From positions 467,854 to 531,853 of the forward strand of contig NZ_JAAAKW010000002.1 of NCBI RefSeq assembly GCF_009905615.1: 64,000 bases of DNA, read 5' to 3'. Shown in pieces: positions 1 to 9,082 of this stretch; position 1 is the stretch's first letter; every line of letters begins with the position of its first letter. Source of the DNA: Pseudomonas sp. SLFW. Lineage in GTDB: Bacteria; Pseudomonadota; Gammaproteobacteria; Pseudomonadales; Pseudomonadaceae. The notes under the pieces are model-generated. The model was not told where the DNA came from and made no database searches. It was given only the letters and a program-made list of their open reading frames with translations. The translations under genes were made by a program, and so were the position numbers.

Positions 1-895
1 TTATTGCATCTTTCTTAATTGAATCTAAGCTGCTCCACCATTTCGACATGTGGATGAAATAATCTTCGATATTTTGCGGTGCTATCAAGGGGCCTGAGGC
101 TTCCTCTTCAGTGGTAGCGCGTTGCCGTTGCAAAGGATTAGGCCAGTAGTTTGTAGTATTGCTGCGCCCTGATCTGGTGATAGTGTAAGGAAAAACACGG
201 TGCCGAGCCGCCAATGTGAGAAGTAGACAAGTATCATCGGCTAGCTTTAGGAGTTCTTCGGATGTTAGGTCGGAGTGCCGCTCCGCCGCATTGCATAGTG
301 ACAGCACTGTATAGCTTGTAGCTGTGATCTTAGAGCGACTTGTCTTAGACCATTCCCAGTAGCGCTGTAAGCTCCATTCACAACTAACTTCATCAGAAAT
401 CTCCCTCATTGATAGCAGTTTTGGAGGTTCTAACTCCTCAATGGTCCTATTGCCTTGGGGCGTGAAAGTATCGAATACTTTTGAGATGCCGTAATTTATA
501 GCGCTCAATTTAACAATCACCGAGTCTAACATGTCCGGGCTATTAGATTTTTTATCTTTTTTTGAGCGGAATTTTTCGATGGTCCAGCTGCTGATGTGGA
601 GGAATTTTAACCTAGTCCCACCAGTCCTCCTTTTCTGGGCTATTGAACGACTGCTCCTGATGTACGCCCCTTTGGCCTCAAAATGTAAGCCTGCTGCATC
701 AACCGCCTCTTCGCTAATTAGCGAAACGAGTCCTTGAAGCTCTTTAGAGTTACCCAGTTCACCTATTACAATAACCTCAATGCTTGCGTCTGACGCCGTT
801 TCTTTAGGCAGCCAAAGTCGAATGTCGCATAGATATCTTTCGCCTTTCGTAGTGCACAGATATCCGTCAAATTCGTAATCAGGTACTTCGATCAT
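1..895 (-). CDS. Unrecognised protein, 3' end beyond the left edge
   Basis: Reading leftward from an ATG at 895, the frame stays open for about 298 codons to base 1, so the C-terminus lies outside the window. An AAAGGAC-like ribosome site sits just upstream of the ATG (about 904-911). The protein begins MIEVPDYEFDGYLCTTKGERYL. It has no signal peptide or membrane segment and I see no catalytic motif. A lysine-rich patch lies near residues 110-120 and several Trp/Tyr residues occur near residues 170-185 and 290. Codon use and base composition are AT-richer than in the genes from yggX onward, which fits acquired DNA next to a tRNA gene. I do not recognise the family and assign no function. That it is coding is fairly sure. 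Confidence 0.6.
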   Translation of the reverse strand, partial: MIEVPDYEFDGYLCTTKGERYLCDIRLWLPKETASDASIEVIVIGELGNSKELQGLVSLISEEAVDAAGLHFEAKGAYIRSSRSIAQKRRTGGTRLKFLHISSWTIEKFRSKKDKKSNSPDMLDSVIVKLSAINYGISKVFDTFTPQGNRTIEELEPPKLLSMREISDEVSCEWSLQRYWEWSKTSRSKITATSYTVLSLCNAAERHSDLTSEELLKLADDTCLLLTLAARHRVFPYTITRSGRSNTTNYWPNPLQRQRATTEEEASGPLIAPQNIEDYFIHMSKWWSSLDSIKKDAI

Positions 896-1530
896 TGCTG
901 ACGTCCTTTGTCGTGACGGTTATGGGGGGGCGAAGCTTTAGCTTTCTTGTTATATCTGGAGCAGAATAATTTTACAACTCATGATTTAGGTACTTTACGG
1001 GCTTAGCTATCTTCACCAGCCCATTCATGTTTTCATACCGCTAGCCTTCGCGGAGTATCATGTGTTTGTAAGTGTGACCTGGTTTTCCGCAAGAGCCAGA
1101 CGCGATGCTCCTTTGTCCCTCACGTCAGTGGCATTCTTGGCTAGCTCGCTGAGGCGCAATACCGCTGCTGAGAACTTTATTCACATAACGGTTGCAATCT
1201 TTATTTCTAGTTTGAGCGGAGTTTCATTACCGCTTCAATCGAAACAGACTCAGAACGCAGTAAGCCGGTGGGTGGCCGTCAACCACATATGAACCTAGGT
1301 GCGCATAGCTTGAAGTATTCCTACGCATGCAGGAGCGTTGATCCCATCGCGGACCAGATTCACTGTGCGTGCTTAAGAGTGCCCTCAGAGCAGAAAAGTG
1401 GGCGATTTCCCCGTGGGGGAGTCGTGAGCGCACGAAGTCGGGGCACTGATGGCCCGATCATAATACGGCTGTGAGATGCCATGTTTACCGCCCTTGTGTA
1501 CCAGTTAGGCGGGCTAGGTTTTTGCGGCAC
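896..1530. other. AT-rich gap with gene debris
   Basis: No intact gene can be supported here. The stretch lies between the leftward ORF and the tRNA-Phe terminator. On the minus strand, 1180-1058 reads as 40 residues of protein-like sequence (containing LSELAKNATDVRDKG) that follow a stop codon and have no start codon. About 1275-1210, in another minus-strand frame, a further short protein-like piece ends in a stop. Both could be remnants of a decayed gene. A short inverted repeat (TCGTG, 4 bases, CACGA) lies near 1424-1440. I found no tRNA-end duplication that would mark an attachment site. Confidence 0.4.
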
Positions 1531-1531
1531 A

Positions 1532-1566
1532 AACAAAAAACCCCTGAATCCTTGCGGAATCAGGGG
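1532..1566 (-). terminator. Rho-independent terminator of tRNA-Phe
   Basis: On the minus strand an 11-bp perfect stem (arms 1556-1566 and 1541-1551, loop 1552-1555) is followed by a run of T (A-tract 1535-1540 on the plus strand). It lies 12 bases past the CCA end of the tRNA and should end its transcript. Confidence 0.88.
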
Positions 1567-1577
1567 CTTAGATGTTT

Positions 1578-1653
1578 TGGTGCCCAGAGACGGAATCGAA
1601 CCGCCGACACGGGGATTTTCAATCCCCTGCTCTACCGACTGAGCTATCTGGGC
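1578..1653 (-). tRNA. tRNA-Phe (GAA)
   Basis: The 76-nt gene folds as a normal cloverleaf on the minus strand. The acceptor stem GCCCAGA pairs with TCTGGGC. The D arm contains AGCTCAGTCGGTAGAGC, the anticodon stem GGGGA/TCCCC encloses loop TTGAAAA (anticodon GAA, complement of 1618-1620), and the T loop is TTCGATT. CCA is encoded (1578-1580). A strong promoter and a terminator flank it. The 3' end faces the accessory DNA at 1-1530, and tRNA 3' ends are common integration targets. Confidence 0.97.
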
Positions 1654-1663
1654 AACGGGGCGC

Positions 1664-1692
1664 ATTAGACGTGTTTTTCAGGAGGTCGTCAA
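1664..1692 (-). promoter_or_regulatory. Sigma-70 promoter of tRNA-Phe
   Basis: On the minus strand TTGACG (1692-1687) and TCTAAT (1669-1664) are separated by exactly 17 bases. A GC-rich stretch follows before the tRNA start. Such a GC-rich discriminator is typical of stringently controlled stable-RNA promoters. Confidence 0.8.
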
Positions 1693-1755
1693 GCGTGTTG
1701 TCGAAAAAAATTTGAATTATTTCCTCCGCTTACGACGAACACCGTCTGCAAAGGG

Positions 1756-2028
1756 TTATTCGGACGGTGGAACGTAGCCTTCGGCCTTGGCGTACTCTTC
1801 GCCCGAGAGGTACTTGTCCATCTCGGTCTGGAGGAATTTGCGGTCTTCGGCGTTCATCATGTTCAAACGACGCTCGTTGATGAGCAGGGTCTGGTGTTTC
1901 TGCCAGTCGGCCCAGGCTTTCTGTGAGACGTGGTTGTAGATGTCCTCGCCTTTGGCACCGGGGTACGGGGGGCGCTCAAGGCCTGGCAGTTCTTCTTTGT
2001 ATTTGCGGCACATTACGGTGCGGGTCAT
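1756..2028 (-). CDS. yggX: Probable Fe(2+)-trafficking protein YggX
   Basis: The 90-residue product starts [17 protein letters not shown] and contains the family's conserved N-terminal Cys (Cys7) and the [10 protein letters not shown] stretch. In enterobacteria YggX protects iron-sulfur proteins from oxidants and is linked to labile iron handling in the cytoplasm. Its ATG overlaps the mutY stop by 4 bases (ATGA), so the two are translationally coupled. The pairing fits because MutY carries an iron-sulfur cluster. Length matches the family. Confidence 0.95.
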   Translation of the reverse strand: MTRTVMCRKYKEELPGLERPPYPGAKGEDIYNHVSQKAWADWQKHQTLLINERRLNMMNAEDRKFLQTEMDKYLSGEEYAKAEGYVPPSE

Positions 2029-3092
2029 GACGACTCTCCTGCATTCAAAACGTCGGCTGCATGTTTCAGCAGCTTTTTCACCGGGGCGGCGAGGCCCAGG
2101 CGCGGCGGGGTGGCGAGGTTATACCAGAGCCAGTCGTCCTCGGCCACGTGATGGGCAGACTCCTCGACCCGGACCAGCCAGGGTTCGATGGTCAACTGAA
2201 AGTGACTGAAGGTGTGGACCAGTCCGGGCAGAGCCTGATGTTCGCCCATCTCCAGCGAATGTTGATCGGCCAGATGCTGCATGTCCTCGACCGCGTCCAG
2301 TTCCGGCAGGCTCCAGAGCCCTCCCCACAACCCGGTCGAGGGACGGCGATAGAGCAGAATCTCGCCTTCGCGGTTGGCGAAAATAGGCATCAAGGTGCGT
2401 TTCTGCGGAACGGTCTTACGCGGTTTGGGGATCGGGTACCGCGTTTCCTGTCCGAGCATGTGCGCTTCGCACCCGCGCTCCAGCGGGCAGAGCAGGCAGC
2501 TGGGTTTGCTGCGGGTGCAGAGGGTCGCGCCGAGATCCATCATCGCCTGAGTGTAGTGGTTGACGCGGCTATGGGGCGTGAAGCGCTCTGCGGTCGTCCA
2601 CATCTGTTTGGCGACCTTGGGTTCGCCCGGATAGCCTTCCTGCGCCGTAAAGCGCGCCAGAACGCGTTTGACGTTGCCGTCGAGGATCGGCGCGCGCAGG
2701 CCCATGCTGATGCTGGCGATCGCGCCTGCGGTGGACAAACCGATGCCCGGCAGTTCGGTGAGCTGTTCAACGTCGCGGGGGAATTCGCCGCCATGCTGAG
2801 CGACGACGATTTTGGCGGCCTTCTGCAGATTGCGGGCGCGGGTGTAATAACCGAGTCCGGTCCACAGGTGCAGCACTTCGTCTTCCGGCGCGTCGGCCAA
2901 GGCCTGAACGGTGGGCAGCGCTTCCATGAACCGGTCGAAATAGCCGAGCACGGTACTGACTTGGGTCTGTTGCAGCATGATTTCCGACACCCAGACGCGG
3001 TAGGGGGTGATGTCGTGTTGCCAGGGAAGGTCGTGGCGGCCGTGACGGTCGTACCAGTCGAGGACGGCGGAGGAGAACTGCTCGGGTTGCAT
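2025..3092 (-). CDS. mutY: Adenine DNA glycosylase MutY
   Basis: This 355-residue enzyme removes adenine mispaired with 8-oxoguanine in base-excision repair. Visible landmarks are the catalytic Glu37 in [10 protein letters not shown], the helix-hairpin-helix LPGIG..TAGAI (residues 114-124), the catalytic-site Asp138 in ILDGNVKRV, and the four-cysteine iron-sulfur loop with spacing C-x6-C-x2-C-x5-C near residues 190-206. A NUDIX-like C-terminal domain (about 230-345) is the part that recognises 8-oxoG in this family. It is the first gene of a mutY-yggX pair. The ATG at 3092 has a GGAACC-type ribosome site. Confidence 0.97.
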   Translation of the reverse strand: MQPEQFSSAVLDWYDRHGRHDLPWQHDITPYRVWVSEIMLQQTQVSTVLGYFDRFMEALPTVQALADAPEDEVLHLWTGLGYYTRARNLQKAAKIVVAQHGGEFPRDVEQLTELPGIGLSTAGAIASISMGLRAPILDGNVKRVLARFTAQEGYPGEPKVAKQMWTTAERFTPHSRVNHYTQAMMDLGATLCTRSKPSCLLCPLERGCEAHMLGQETRYPIPKPRKTVPQKRTLMPIFANREGEILLYRRPSTGLWGGLWSLPELDAVEDMQHLADQHSLEMGEHQALPGLVHTFSHFQLTIEPWLVRVEESAHHVAEDDWLWYNLATPPRLGLAAPVKKLLKHAADVLNAGESS

Positions 3093-3144
3093 CGTGGTTC
3101 CGAATTGTCAGAGAGGACGTGTCTATGTGTAGGAGCCCTGAACT

Positions 3145-3250
3145 CTATGGGAGCGAATTCATTTGCGAGAGGGCAGTACATTCGACACATTTCTATCGTC
3201 TGTACCACCGCATCGTCGGGATGCCGCCCAGAACGAATTCGCTCCTACAG
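3145..3250. repeat. REP doublet, GAATTC type
   Basis: The left arm (GGGAGCGAATTCATTTGCGA, 3149-3168) and an inverted right arm (GAATTCGCTCC, near 3235-3245) bracket about 65 bases between mutY and the asmA-like gene. The same arm sequence recurs at six other places in the window. Confidence 0.75.
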
Positions 3251-3270
3251 GGAAAAGCGGGGCTGCCAAT

Positions 3271-5505
3271 TTACCGCTTGAACAATCCCTTGATGGCATC
3301 CTTGAGCTCGGGACTGACCTTGTCCCCCAGCTTTTCATCGATCTTGTCGCCGATCCGGTCTGTCGCCAGTTTGGCGGCGACTCTGCCCAGGCCATCGTTA
3401 TCGAGGCGGCAGGCCTTGGCGCCCAGTTCCAGCGGACCCCGGCAGAGGATTGGCCATTCGATGCCGACAAAGCGCGGGTTCACTTCGCAGGCCGGGTCCG
3501 GCATGTCGCTCTTATCGCCTTCGATGATCACACCGACGCGGTAGTTCATGCCCAGCACGCGCAGGTCGATGTCGCCGTCGCCGTTGACCGTCAGGCCCGG
3601 CGTGCGGACTTTCAGGTCCGGGTTGCTGGCCACGCCGTTGCGGAACACCAGATTGCCGTTGAGCTGCTGGAACGGGGTGTCCTTGCCGCGCGGATCGCCG
3701 CTCAGCGTTTTGCGGTTCAGCACCGAAATTCCGCGACACAGCTGTTGCTCAAGGTTGGCGTTGACCAGCACACCGTCGTTCAGTGCGAAATTGGCCGTGC
3801 CGTTAAGGCTTTCGACCAGCGCTTTCTGGCTGTTGCCTTTGGCGGTGACGTCGCTGTTCAGCGTCAGCAAGCCACGCAGCGGCGGCGTGGTGCCTTGACT
3901 CTGGATGAAACGCTCGACCGGTACGCGGGCGATACGTGTCTGCACGCTGGCCAGCGGCACTTCCGGACGCACATCCAGATTGCCTTTGACCTCGAAATTG
4001 CCGTTGTAGAGATCGCCGCGCAGGCTGTCGAGCTTGACCACGCCGTCGAGTGCCGAGGTTTTCAACGCTGCATTTTGAATCGCCAGTTTCTCAACCGTCA
4101 GCTTGCCGAAGCTCAGGTCCGCATCGACGTCGAGCGTGCGCATGCGTTCAAGCGGCAGCAGTCGCGCATCGCTCCAGGCGCCTTGAGTTGGCTGGTTTGG
4201 CAGTGGCGACGTACCGGAAGCGACCAAGGCGTCAGCTTCGCCACTCTGGACTTCGGACTTGCGCGCAGCGCCGGCAGCCTTGGCCTGATCGCTTTGCGGC
4301 GGACGATAGCGGTCGGCGTCGAAGGTGTCGGCCTTGAGTTGCAGGCGCAGGGCTTGTTTGGCGAAATCGTCTACCGCGACGTGGCCGGTGAAGGTGCTGT
4401 CGTCAACCTTCAAGGTCAGATCATCCAGCGAAACGCTGGTCTGCGTCGCGGCGATGCGGCTGACCATTTCCAGCCGCGTCAGGCTATTTTCACCCAGTGT
4501 GGGCGCGGTCTGGCCGACGCTGTCGAGGAATTCGCGCAGGTTGAATTGAGCGATGGAAATGCCGCCGCTCAGCTGGGGCGCCTTGTCCAGGTCGCGCACG
4601 TGCAGTTCGCCGAGCGCTCGCAATTGGTTGGCCGACAGTTTGAGGTTGGTCCATTCGGCAACGTTGGCCGACATGTCAGCCAGCAGTTGGCCTTGAGCGG
4701 AGAACGTCAGCGTCTTGCCCTGCAACGGATCGCCCGCCGCTTCGCCCGAGAAACGCATGTCGTCGAGCTGGTAGCGCTTGAGGGCGCGGTCGAAACGGAC
4801 TTTGCCGGTCAATTCGGTCTTGGTGCGCAAGACGGGCTGATTGGTGCTCAGGAACGCGGTCAGCTTGACCGGAATGTCGGTCGCATTGTGAATCGGGCCA
4901 GTGCTCAGTTGGATGCTCTCGGCGGTGAATTGCCGGGCCTTCTGCATGTCATTGAAATCGATGCGGGCGTTGTTCACGGTCAGGCTGTCGATGTCCAGCT
5001 TGAGCGGTTGCCAGGTTTTTTCCGACTGTGCGGGTGCCTGGGCGGGTTCGCTGGAAGGCTGGGTGGCCGCCGGGGGCTGAGCAGGATTCGCGGCCTTTGC
5101 AGGGGCCTTGCCAATGTCTTCCCAGTTGCCATGCCCGCTTTCGTCGCGGGTCAGCATCAGGTTCAGGCCTTCGACGCGCACGTCGCTCATCTGCACTTCC
5201 TTGCGCAGCAGCGGCAGCACGCGCACGGAAAGGCCGAGCATTTGCAGGTCGGCGAACGGTTTGGTCGGCTCGGTCAGCGTCGCGATGCTGGCGTCGTGCA
5301 GTTCAAGGCCAAGCCACGGGAAGAGGCTCCAGCCGATATCGCCATTGAGGGTCAGTTCGACATGGGCCCGGTCGCGAACCAGTTTACGAATCTCGTCTTT
5401 GTAATCGTTGGGATCAAACAGATGGGTCAAGGCAAAGCCGAGAGCCACGATGATCAGCAACAGCCCGAGAATGAAAAGTCCCAGGATTTTGCCGAACGCT
5501 TTCAT
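3271..5505 (-). CDS. AsmA family inner-membrane protein
   Basis: The 744-residue product has one N-terminal membrane anchor (residues 7-27, LGLFILGLLLIIVALGF) followed by the typical AsmA start (FDPNDYKDEIRKLV and WSLFPWLGLEL near residue 60). The rest is a long repetitive beta-rich periplasmic region, and low-complexity Ala/Pro/Gln lies near residues 135-160. AsmA-like proteins are bridge-like lipid-transport relatives that affect outer-membrane assembly; the exact role here is unknown. The start at 5505 has a good AAGGA site. A 792-codon frame on the opposite strand is a shadow of its GC-rich codons. Confidence 0.9.
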   Translation of the reverse strand: MKAFGKILGLFILGLLLIIVALGFALTHLFDPNDYKDEIRKLVRDRAHVELTLNGDIGWSLFPWLGLELHDASIATLTEPTKPFADLQMLGLSVRVLPLLRKEVQMSDVRVEGLNLMLTRDESGHGNWEDIGKAPAKAANPAQPPAATQPSSEPAQAPAQSEKTWQPLKLDIDSLTVNNARIDFNDMQKARQFTAESIQLSTGPIHNATDIPVKLTAFLSTNQPVLRTKTELTGKVRFDRALKRYQLDDMRFSGEAAGDPLQGKTLTFSAQGQLLADMSANVAEWTNLKLSANQLRALGELHVRDLDKAPQLSGGISIAQFNLREFLDSVGQTAPTLGENSLTRLEMVSRIAATQTSVSLDDLTLKVDDSTFTGHVAVDDFAKQALRLQLKADTFDADRYRPPQSDQAKAAGAARKSEVQSGEADALVASGTSPLPNQPTQGAWSDARLLPLERMRTLDVDADLSFGKLTVEKLAIQNAALKTSALDGVVKLDSLRGDLYNGNFEVKGNLDVRPEVPLASVQTRIARVPVERFIQSQGTTPPLRGLLTLNSDVTAKGNSQKALVESLNGTANFALNDGVLVNANLEQQLCRGISVLNRKTLSGDPRGKDTPFQQLNGNLVFRNGVASNPDLKVRTPGLTVNGDGDIDLRVLGMNYRVGVIIEGDKSDMPDPACEVNPRFVGIEWPILCRGPLELGAKACRLDNDGLGRVAAKLATDRIGDKIDEKLGDKVSPELKDAIKGLFKR

Positions 5506-5897
5506 GGGCGAGTCCTTGTAATCGAATCGTTCAAAATTTAGCCCGCGAGTATAGCGTTCTCACGCAGGTGCCGGGCTGCGATCGGCCTTGCACGCTACCC
5601 GGACAAATGTAAGCAGCACTGGGACAGCAAGAAGTCGTGCCCATTCGGGGACATTCTTCACAGTGTGCACGTCGCGTTCGCGCAGTGACAGACGGCATAA
5701 AAAAGGTAATAGCAGAATGCTTTATCTGATGCAGCAAATGTTAATCTCAGCGCGTTCGTGGCACATGCTGCGTCGAATTGCCACGTACTGAGACTTTCCA
5801 CTTCTAAAACCCCCAATGCTTGCGTGCGTTAAGAGGGGTGGTGGAACGATGTCGCTGTTCTTGCGTGGCATAACTACAAAATAGGGGCAAAAAAATA
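5506..5897. other. Divergent intergenic region, asmA-like / MFS
   Basis: About 390 bases separate the leftward asmA-like gene from the rightward transporter and must hold both promoters. I see no supported gene, RNA or strong hairpin. The short frames at 5531-5791 lack ribosome sites and family resemblance. Confidence 0.5.
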
Positions 5898-7559
5898 ATG
5901 ACTACGAGTACTGCTCTGGGTGGCGTTGCCGCTCAGCCTGCGTTCTTGTCCAAAGAGCGCATTATCGCCAAGCGTGGCTTCAACCGTTGGCTGGTTCCGC
6001 CAGCTGCATTGGCCATTCACCTGTGTATCGGCATGGCATACGGGTTCTCCGTATTCTGGTTGCCGCTGTCCAAAGCCATCGGGATCAAGACCGCCGTGGC
6101 CTGCCCGGCAGACATGGGCTTCTTTCAGCAAATTTTCTCGTCCGCCTGTGACTGGCCGATCTCGATGCTCGGCTGGATCTACACCCTGTTCTTCATCTTC
6201 CTGGGCTGCTCGGCCGCCATCTGGGGTGGCTGGCTGGAGCACGCAGGTCCACGCAAGGCAGGTGTCGTTTCGGCCCTGTGCTGGTGTGGCGGTCTGTTGA
6301 TCTCGGCGCTGGGTGTCTACACCCACCAGATCTGGCTGATGTGGATCGGTTCGGGTGTGATCGGCGGTATCGGTCTGGGCCTGGGCTACATTTCGCCGGT
6401 TTCAACGCTGATCAAGTGGTTCCCGGACAAACGCGGCATGGCCACCGGCATGGCGATCATGGGTTTCGGCGGCGGCGCGATGGTGGGTGCTCCACTGGCG
6501 ACCGCGCTGATGAGCCACTTCGCGACGCCTGACAGTGTCGGCGTATGGCAAAGCTTCGTGGCCATGGCGGTGATTTACTTCATCTTCATGATCGGCGGTG
6601 CACTGTCCTATCGCGTCCCGCCAACCGGCTGGAAACCTGAAGGCTGGACCGCGCCAGCGAAGAAAACCAACAGCGCGATGATCACCAACCGTCACGTGCA
6701 CGTCAGCGTGGCGTGGAAAACCCCGCAATTCCGTCTGGTATGGCTGGTGCTGTGCCTGAACGTTTCGGCGGGCATCGGCATCCTCGGCATGGCCTCGCCA
6801 CTGCTGCAGGAAGTGTTCGGCGGCAAGCTGCTGGGCACCGATCAAGGCTTCTCGCAACTGGACGCTTCGCAACTGGCGGCCATCGCGGCCATCGCGGCGG
6901 GCTTCACCGGTCTGCTGAGCCTGTTCAACATCGGCGGTCGCTTCTTCTGGGCCTCGTTCTCCGACTACATCGGCCGTAAAGCCACCTACTTCGTGTTCTT
7001 CGCGCTGGGCTTCCTGCTTTACGCGTCGGTTCCGACCCTGGGTCACCTGGGCAGTGTTGCGCTGTTCGTGGCAGCGTTCTGCGTCGTGCTGTCGATGTAC
7101 GGCGGCGGCTTTGCGACCGTTCCTGCTTACCTGGCCGACCTGTTCGGTACGCAAATGGTGGGTGCGATCCACGGTCGTCTGCTGACGGCCTGGGCTGCTG
7201 CTGGCGTGCTGGGGCCGGTGTTGGTGAACTACCTGCGTGAATATCAACTGAGCCACGGCGTTGCACGTGCCGATGCTTATGACATCACCCTGTACATCCT
7301 CGCCGGTCTGCTGGTGCTGGGTTTCATCTGCAACATGCTCGTGCGTCCGGTGGCCGACAAGTACTTCATGACTGAAGAAGAACTGAAGGCCGAGCAGGCG
7401 ATTGGTCACGATGCAGGCGCCGACCACACCACTTCGCTGGAGTGGAAAGCGGACGCAGGCACCAAGCCTCTGGCGATTCTGGCCTGGCTGGCAGTCGGCA
7501 TTCCGCTGGCGTGGGGCGTGTGGATCACCTTGCAGAAGACGGCGGTGTTGTTTCACTAA
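5898..7559 (+). CDS. OFA-type MFS transporter
   Basis: The 553-residue protein has about twelve hydrophobic segments arranged in two halves, with the MFS loop motif DKRGMATG (about residue 175) and its second-half counterpart DYIGRKATY (about residue 355). A cysteine-bearing loop (CPADMGFFQQ ... CDW) between the first two membrane segments and the overall pattern fit the oxalate/formate antiporter (OFA) family, whose members carry monocarboxylates. A hydrophilic stretch near residues 490-525 precedes one further membrane segment at the C-terminus. The substrate cannot be read from sequence. The gene stands alone between asmA and hisB, with GGGGC before the ATG as a weak ribosome site. Confidence 0.85.
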   Translation: MTTSTALGGVAAQPAFLSKERIIAKRGFNRWLVPPAALAIHLCIGMAYGFSVFWLPLSKAIGIKTAVACPADMGFFQQIFSSACDWPISMLGWIYTLFFIFLGCSAAIWGGWLEHAGPRKAGVVSALCWCGGLLISALGVYTHQIWLMWIGSGVIGGIGLGLGYISPVSTLIKWFPDKRGMATGMAIMGFGGGAMVGAPLATALMSHFATPDSVGVWQSFVAMAVIYFIFMIGGALSYRVPPTGWKPEGWTAPAKKTNSAMITNRHVHVSVAWKTPQFRLVWLVLCLNVSAGIGILGMASPLLQEVFGGKLLGTDQGFSQLDASQLAAIAAIAAGFTGLLSLFNIGGRFFWASFSDYIGRKATYFVFFALGFLLYASVPTLGHLGSVALFVAAFCVVLSMYGGGFATVPAYLADLFGTQMVGAIHGRLLTAWAAAGVLGPVLVNYLREYQLSHGVARADAYDITLYILAGLLVLGFICNMLVRPVADKYFMTEEELKAEQAIGHDAGADHTTSLEWKADAGTKPLAILAWLAVGIPLAWGVWITLQKTAVLFH

Positions 7560-7635
7560 GCGTCTGTCGGGGTCAGCCTTGGGCCTCCCAGGCTGGCACC
7601 GAACCGGTCCGATTGTCATCAGGCTGGGGCTGTAA

Positions 7636-7727
7636 CTGTAGGAGTGAGCTTGCTCGCGATAGCGTTCTGATAGTCGACAATGTTGTTGAGGACAAGAGTT
7701 CTATCGCGAGCAAGCTCACTCCTACAG
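7636..7727. repeat. REP doublet, CTTGCTCGCGATAG type
   Basis: The left arm (GAGTGAGCTTGCTCGCGATA, 7642-7661) is matched by an inverted copy at 7701-7722, with about 40 bases between them. It lies between the MFS gene and hisB. Related arms occur at 44900-45006 and 56846-56934. Confidence 0.85.
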
Positions 7728-7784
7728 GTAATTTGTACAGACATGTCTATCTGCGTCATCCCGTCTACCATCACACGTCTCGTG

Positions 7785-7813
7785 TTTCTGTTTCCCCGCC
7801 ACACGCCTATAAT
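7785..7813 (+). promoter_or_regulatory. Possible hisB promoter
   Basis: A perfect TATAAT (7808-7813) lies about 40 bases upstream of the hisB ATG. The -35 at 17-base spacing, TTTCTG, is weak. The call rests mainly on the -10 box and its position. Confidence 0.4.
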
Positions 7814-7850
7814 GTCCGCCTTTTCGCCCAATGATTTTGCGGAGCTGGTG

Positions 7851-8444
7851 ATGGCCGAACGTAAGGCGTTCGTCGAGCGCGACACCCTGGAAACACAGAT
7901 CAAAGCCTCGATCAACCTGGATGGCACCGGAAAGGCCCGATTCGATATCGGCGTTCCTTTTCTTGAACACATGCTCGACCAGATCGCCCGTCACGGGTTG
8001 ATCGATCTGGATATCGAAAGCAAGGGCGACCTGCATATCGACGACCACCACACCGTGGAAGACGTTGGTATCACCCTGGGTCAGGCCTTCAGCAAAGCCA
8101 TTGGCGACAAAAAAGGCATCCGTCGCTACGGCCACGCCTATGTCCCGCTGGACGAAGCGCTGTCGCGCGTGGTCATCGACTTCTCGGGTCGTCCCGGCCT
8201 TCAGATGCACGTGCCGTACACCCGCGCAACGGTCGGCGGCTTCGACGTGGACCTGTTCCAGGAGTTCTTCCAGGGCTTCGTCAACCACGCCAACGTCACT
8301 CTGCACATCGACAACCTGCGTGGCCACAACACCCACCACCAGATCGAAACCGTGTTCAAGGCGTTCGGTCGCGCGCTGCGCATGGCTGTTGAGCTGGACG
8401 ACCGTATGGCCGGGCAAATGCCTTCGACCAAGGGCGTGCTGTAA
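7851..8444 (+). CDS. hisB: Imidazoleglycerol-phosphate dehydratase HisB
   Basis: This is the single-function 197-residue dehydratase of histidine biosynthesis, without the phosphatase half found in enterobacteria. The manganese-binding repeats are visible as [25 protein letters not shown], and later [11 protein letters not shown] and [10 protein letters not shown] start at 7851 ([12 protein letters not shown]), where a GGAG lies 7 bases upstream; longer in-frame starts read into the REP and promoter and have no family match. The stop overlaps the hisH start (TAATG), so hisB heads a translationally coupled his group. Confidence 0.97.
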   Translation: MAERKAFVERDTLETQIKASINLDGTGKARFDIGVPFLEHMLDQIARHGLIDLDIESKGDLHIDDHHTVEDVGITLGQAFSKAIGDKKGIRRYGHAYVPLDEALSRVVIDFSGRPGLQMHVPYTRATVGGFDVDLFQEFFQGFVNHANVTLHIDNLRGHNTHHQIETVFKAFGRALRMAVELDDRMAGQMPSTKGVL

Positions 8445-9082
8445 TGCAGACCGTTGCTGTTATCGACTATGGCATGGGCAATCTGCACTCGGTGGCCAAG
8501 GCCCTCGAACACGTCGGCGCAGGCCGTGTGTTGATCACTAGCGACGCCGACGTCATTCGCGAAGCTGACCGCATCGTGTTCCCCGGTGTGGGCGCAATTC
8601 GCGACTGCATGGCTGAAATCCGTCGTCTGGGGTTCGACGCACTGGTGCGTGAAGTCAGCCAGGATCGTCCGTTTCTCGGCATCTGCGTCGGCATGCAGGC
8701 GTTGATGGATCGCAGTGAAGAGAACGACGGCGTGGACTGCATTGGCGTGTTCCCCGGCCAGGTGCGTTTCTTCGGCAAAGACCTTCACGAAGACGGCCAA
8801 CACCTGAAAGTCCCGCACATGGGCTGGAACGAAGTCGCGCAGTCGGTGGATCACCCGCTGTGGCACAGCATTCCGGATATGGCGCGGTTTTATTTCGTGC
8901 ACAGCTATTACATCGAGTCGCCGAACCCTCGGCAGATCGTCGGTCGCGGTCATTACGGTCACGACTTCGCTGCTGCGCTGGCAGACGGTTCGCGCTTCGC
9001 CGTGCAGTTCCACCCGGAGAAAAGCCACACCCATGGCCTGCAATTGCTGCAGAACTTCGCCGCGTGGGACGGTCGCTGGTAA
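8444..9082 (+). CDS. hisH: Imidazole glycerol phosphate synthase, glutaminase subunit HisH
   Basis: The 212-residue class-I glutamine amidotransferase supplies ammonia to HisF. Its nucleophile is Cys81 in FLGICVGMQ, and the His-Glu pair is in VQFHPEKS near residue 195. The oxyanion-strand motif FPGVGA is at residues 46-51. The start shares an A with the hisB stop, and the stop overlaps the next start in the same way, so hisB, hisH and the DUF2164 gene form a tightly coupled unit. HisH works as a heterodimer with HisF, encoded 1.2 kb downstream. Confidence 0.97.
   Translation: MQTVAVIDYGMGNLHSVAKALEHVGAGRVLITSDADVIREADRIVFPGVGAIRDCMAEIRRLGFDALVREVSQDRPFLGICVGMQALMDRSEENDGVDCIGVFPGQVRFFGKDLHEDGQHLKVPHMGWNEVAQSVDHPLWHSIPDMARFYFVHSYYIESPNPRQIVGRGHYGHDFAAALADGSRFAVQFHPEKSHTHGLQLLQNFAAWDGRW

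Noticed and set aside
1360..1665. A 101-codon minus-strand frame across the tRNA-Phe gene
   Set aside because: It reads through the tRNA and its terminator, which are unambiguous, and is not protein-like.
3163..5541. A 792-codon open frame on the plus strand
   Set aside because: It is antisense to the asmA-like gene along its whole length, has no recognisable motif or ribosome site, and arises from GC-rich codon structure.
5740..5790. A sigma-54 promoter upstream of the MFS gene
   Set aside because: TGGCAC and TGC occur, but the GG to GC spacing is 8 bases rather than 10.
6402..7619. A 405-codon minus-strand frame through the MFS gene
   Set aside because: It is a shadow of the transporter frame with a composition rich in His, Arg and Gln and no family match.
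7680..7850. A longer N-terminus for HisB from 7680
   Set aside because: The added residues come from the REP element and promoter, whereas the ATG at 7851 has a GGAG site and gives the usual family length.
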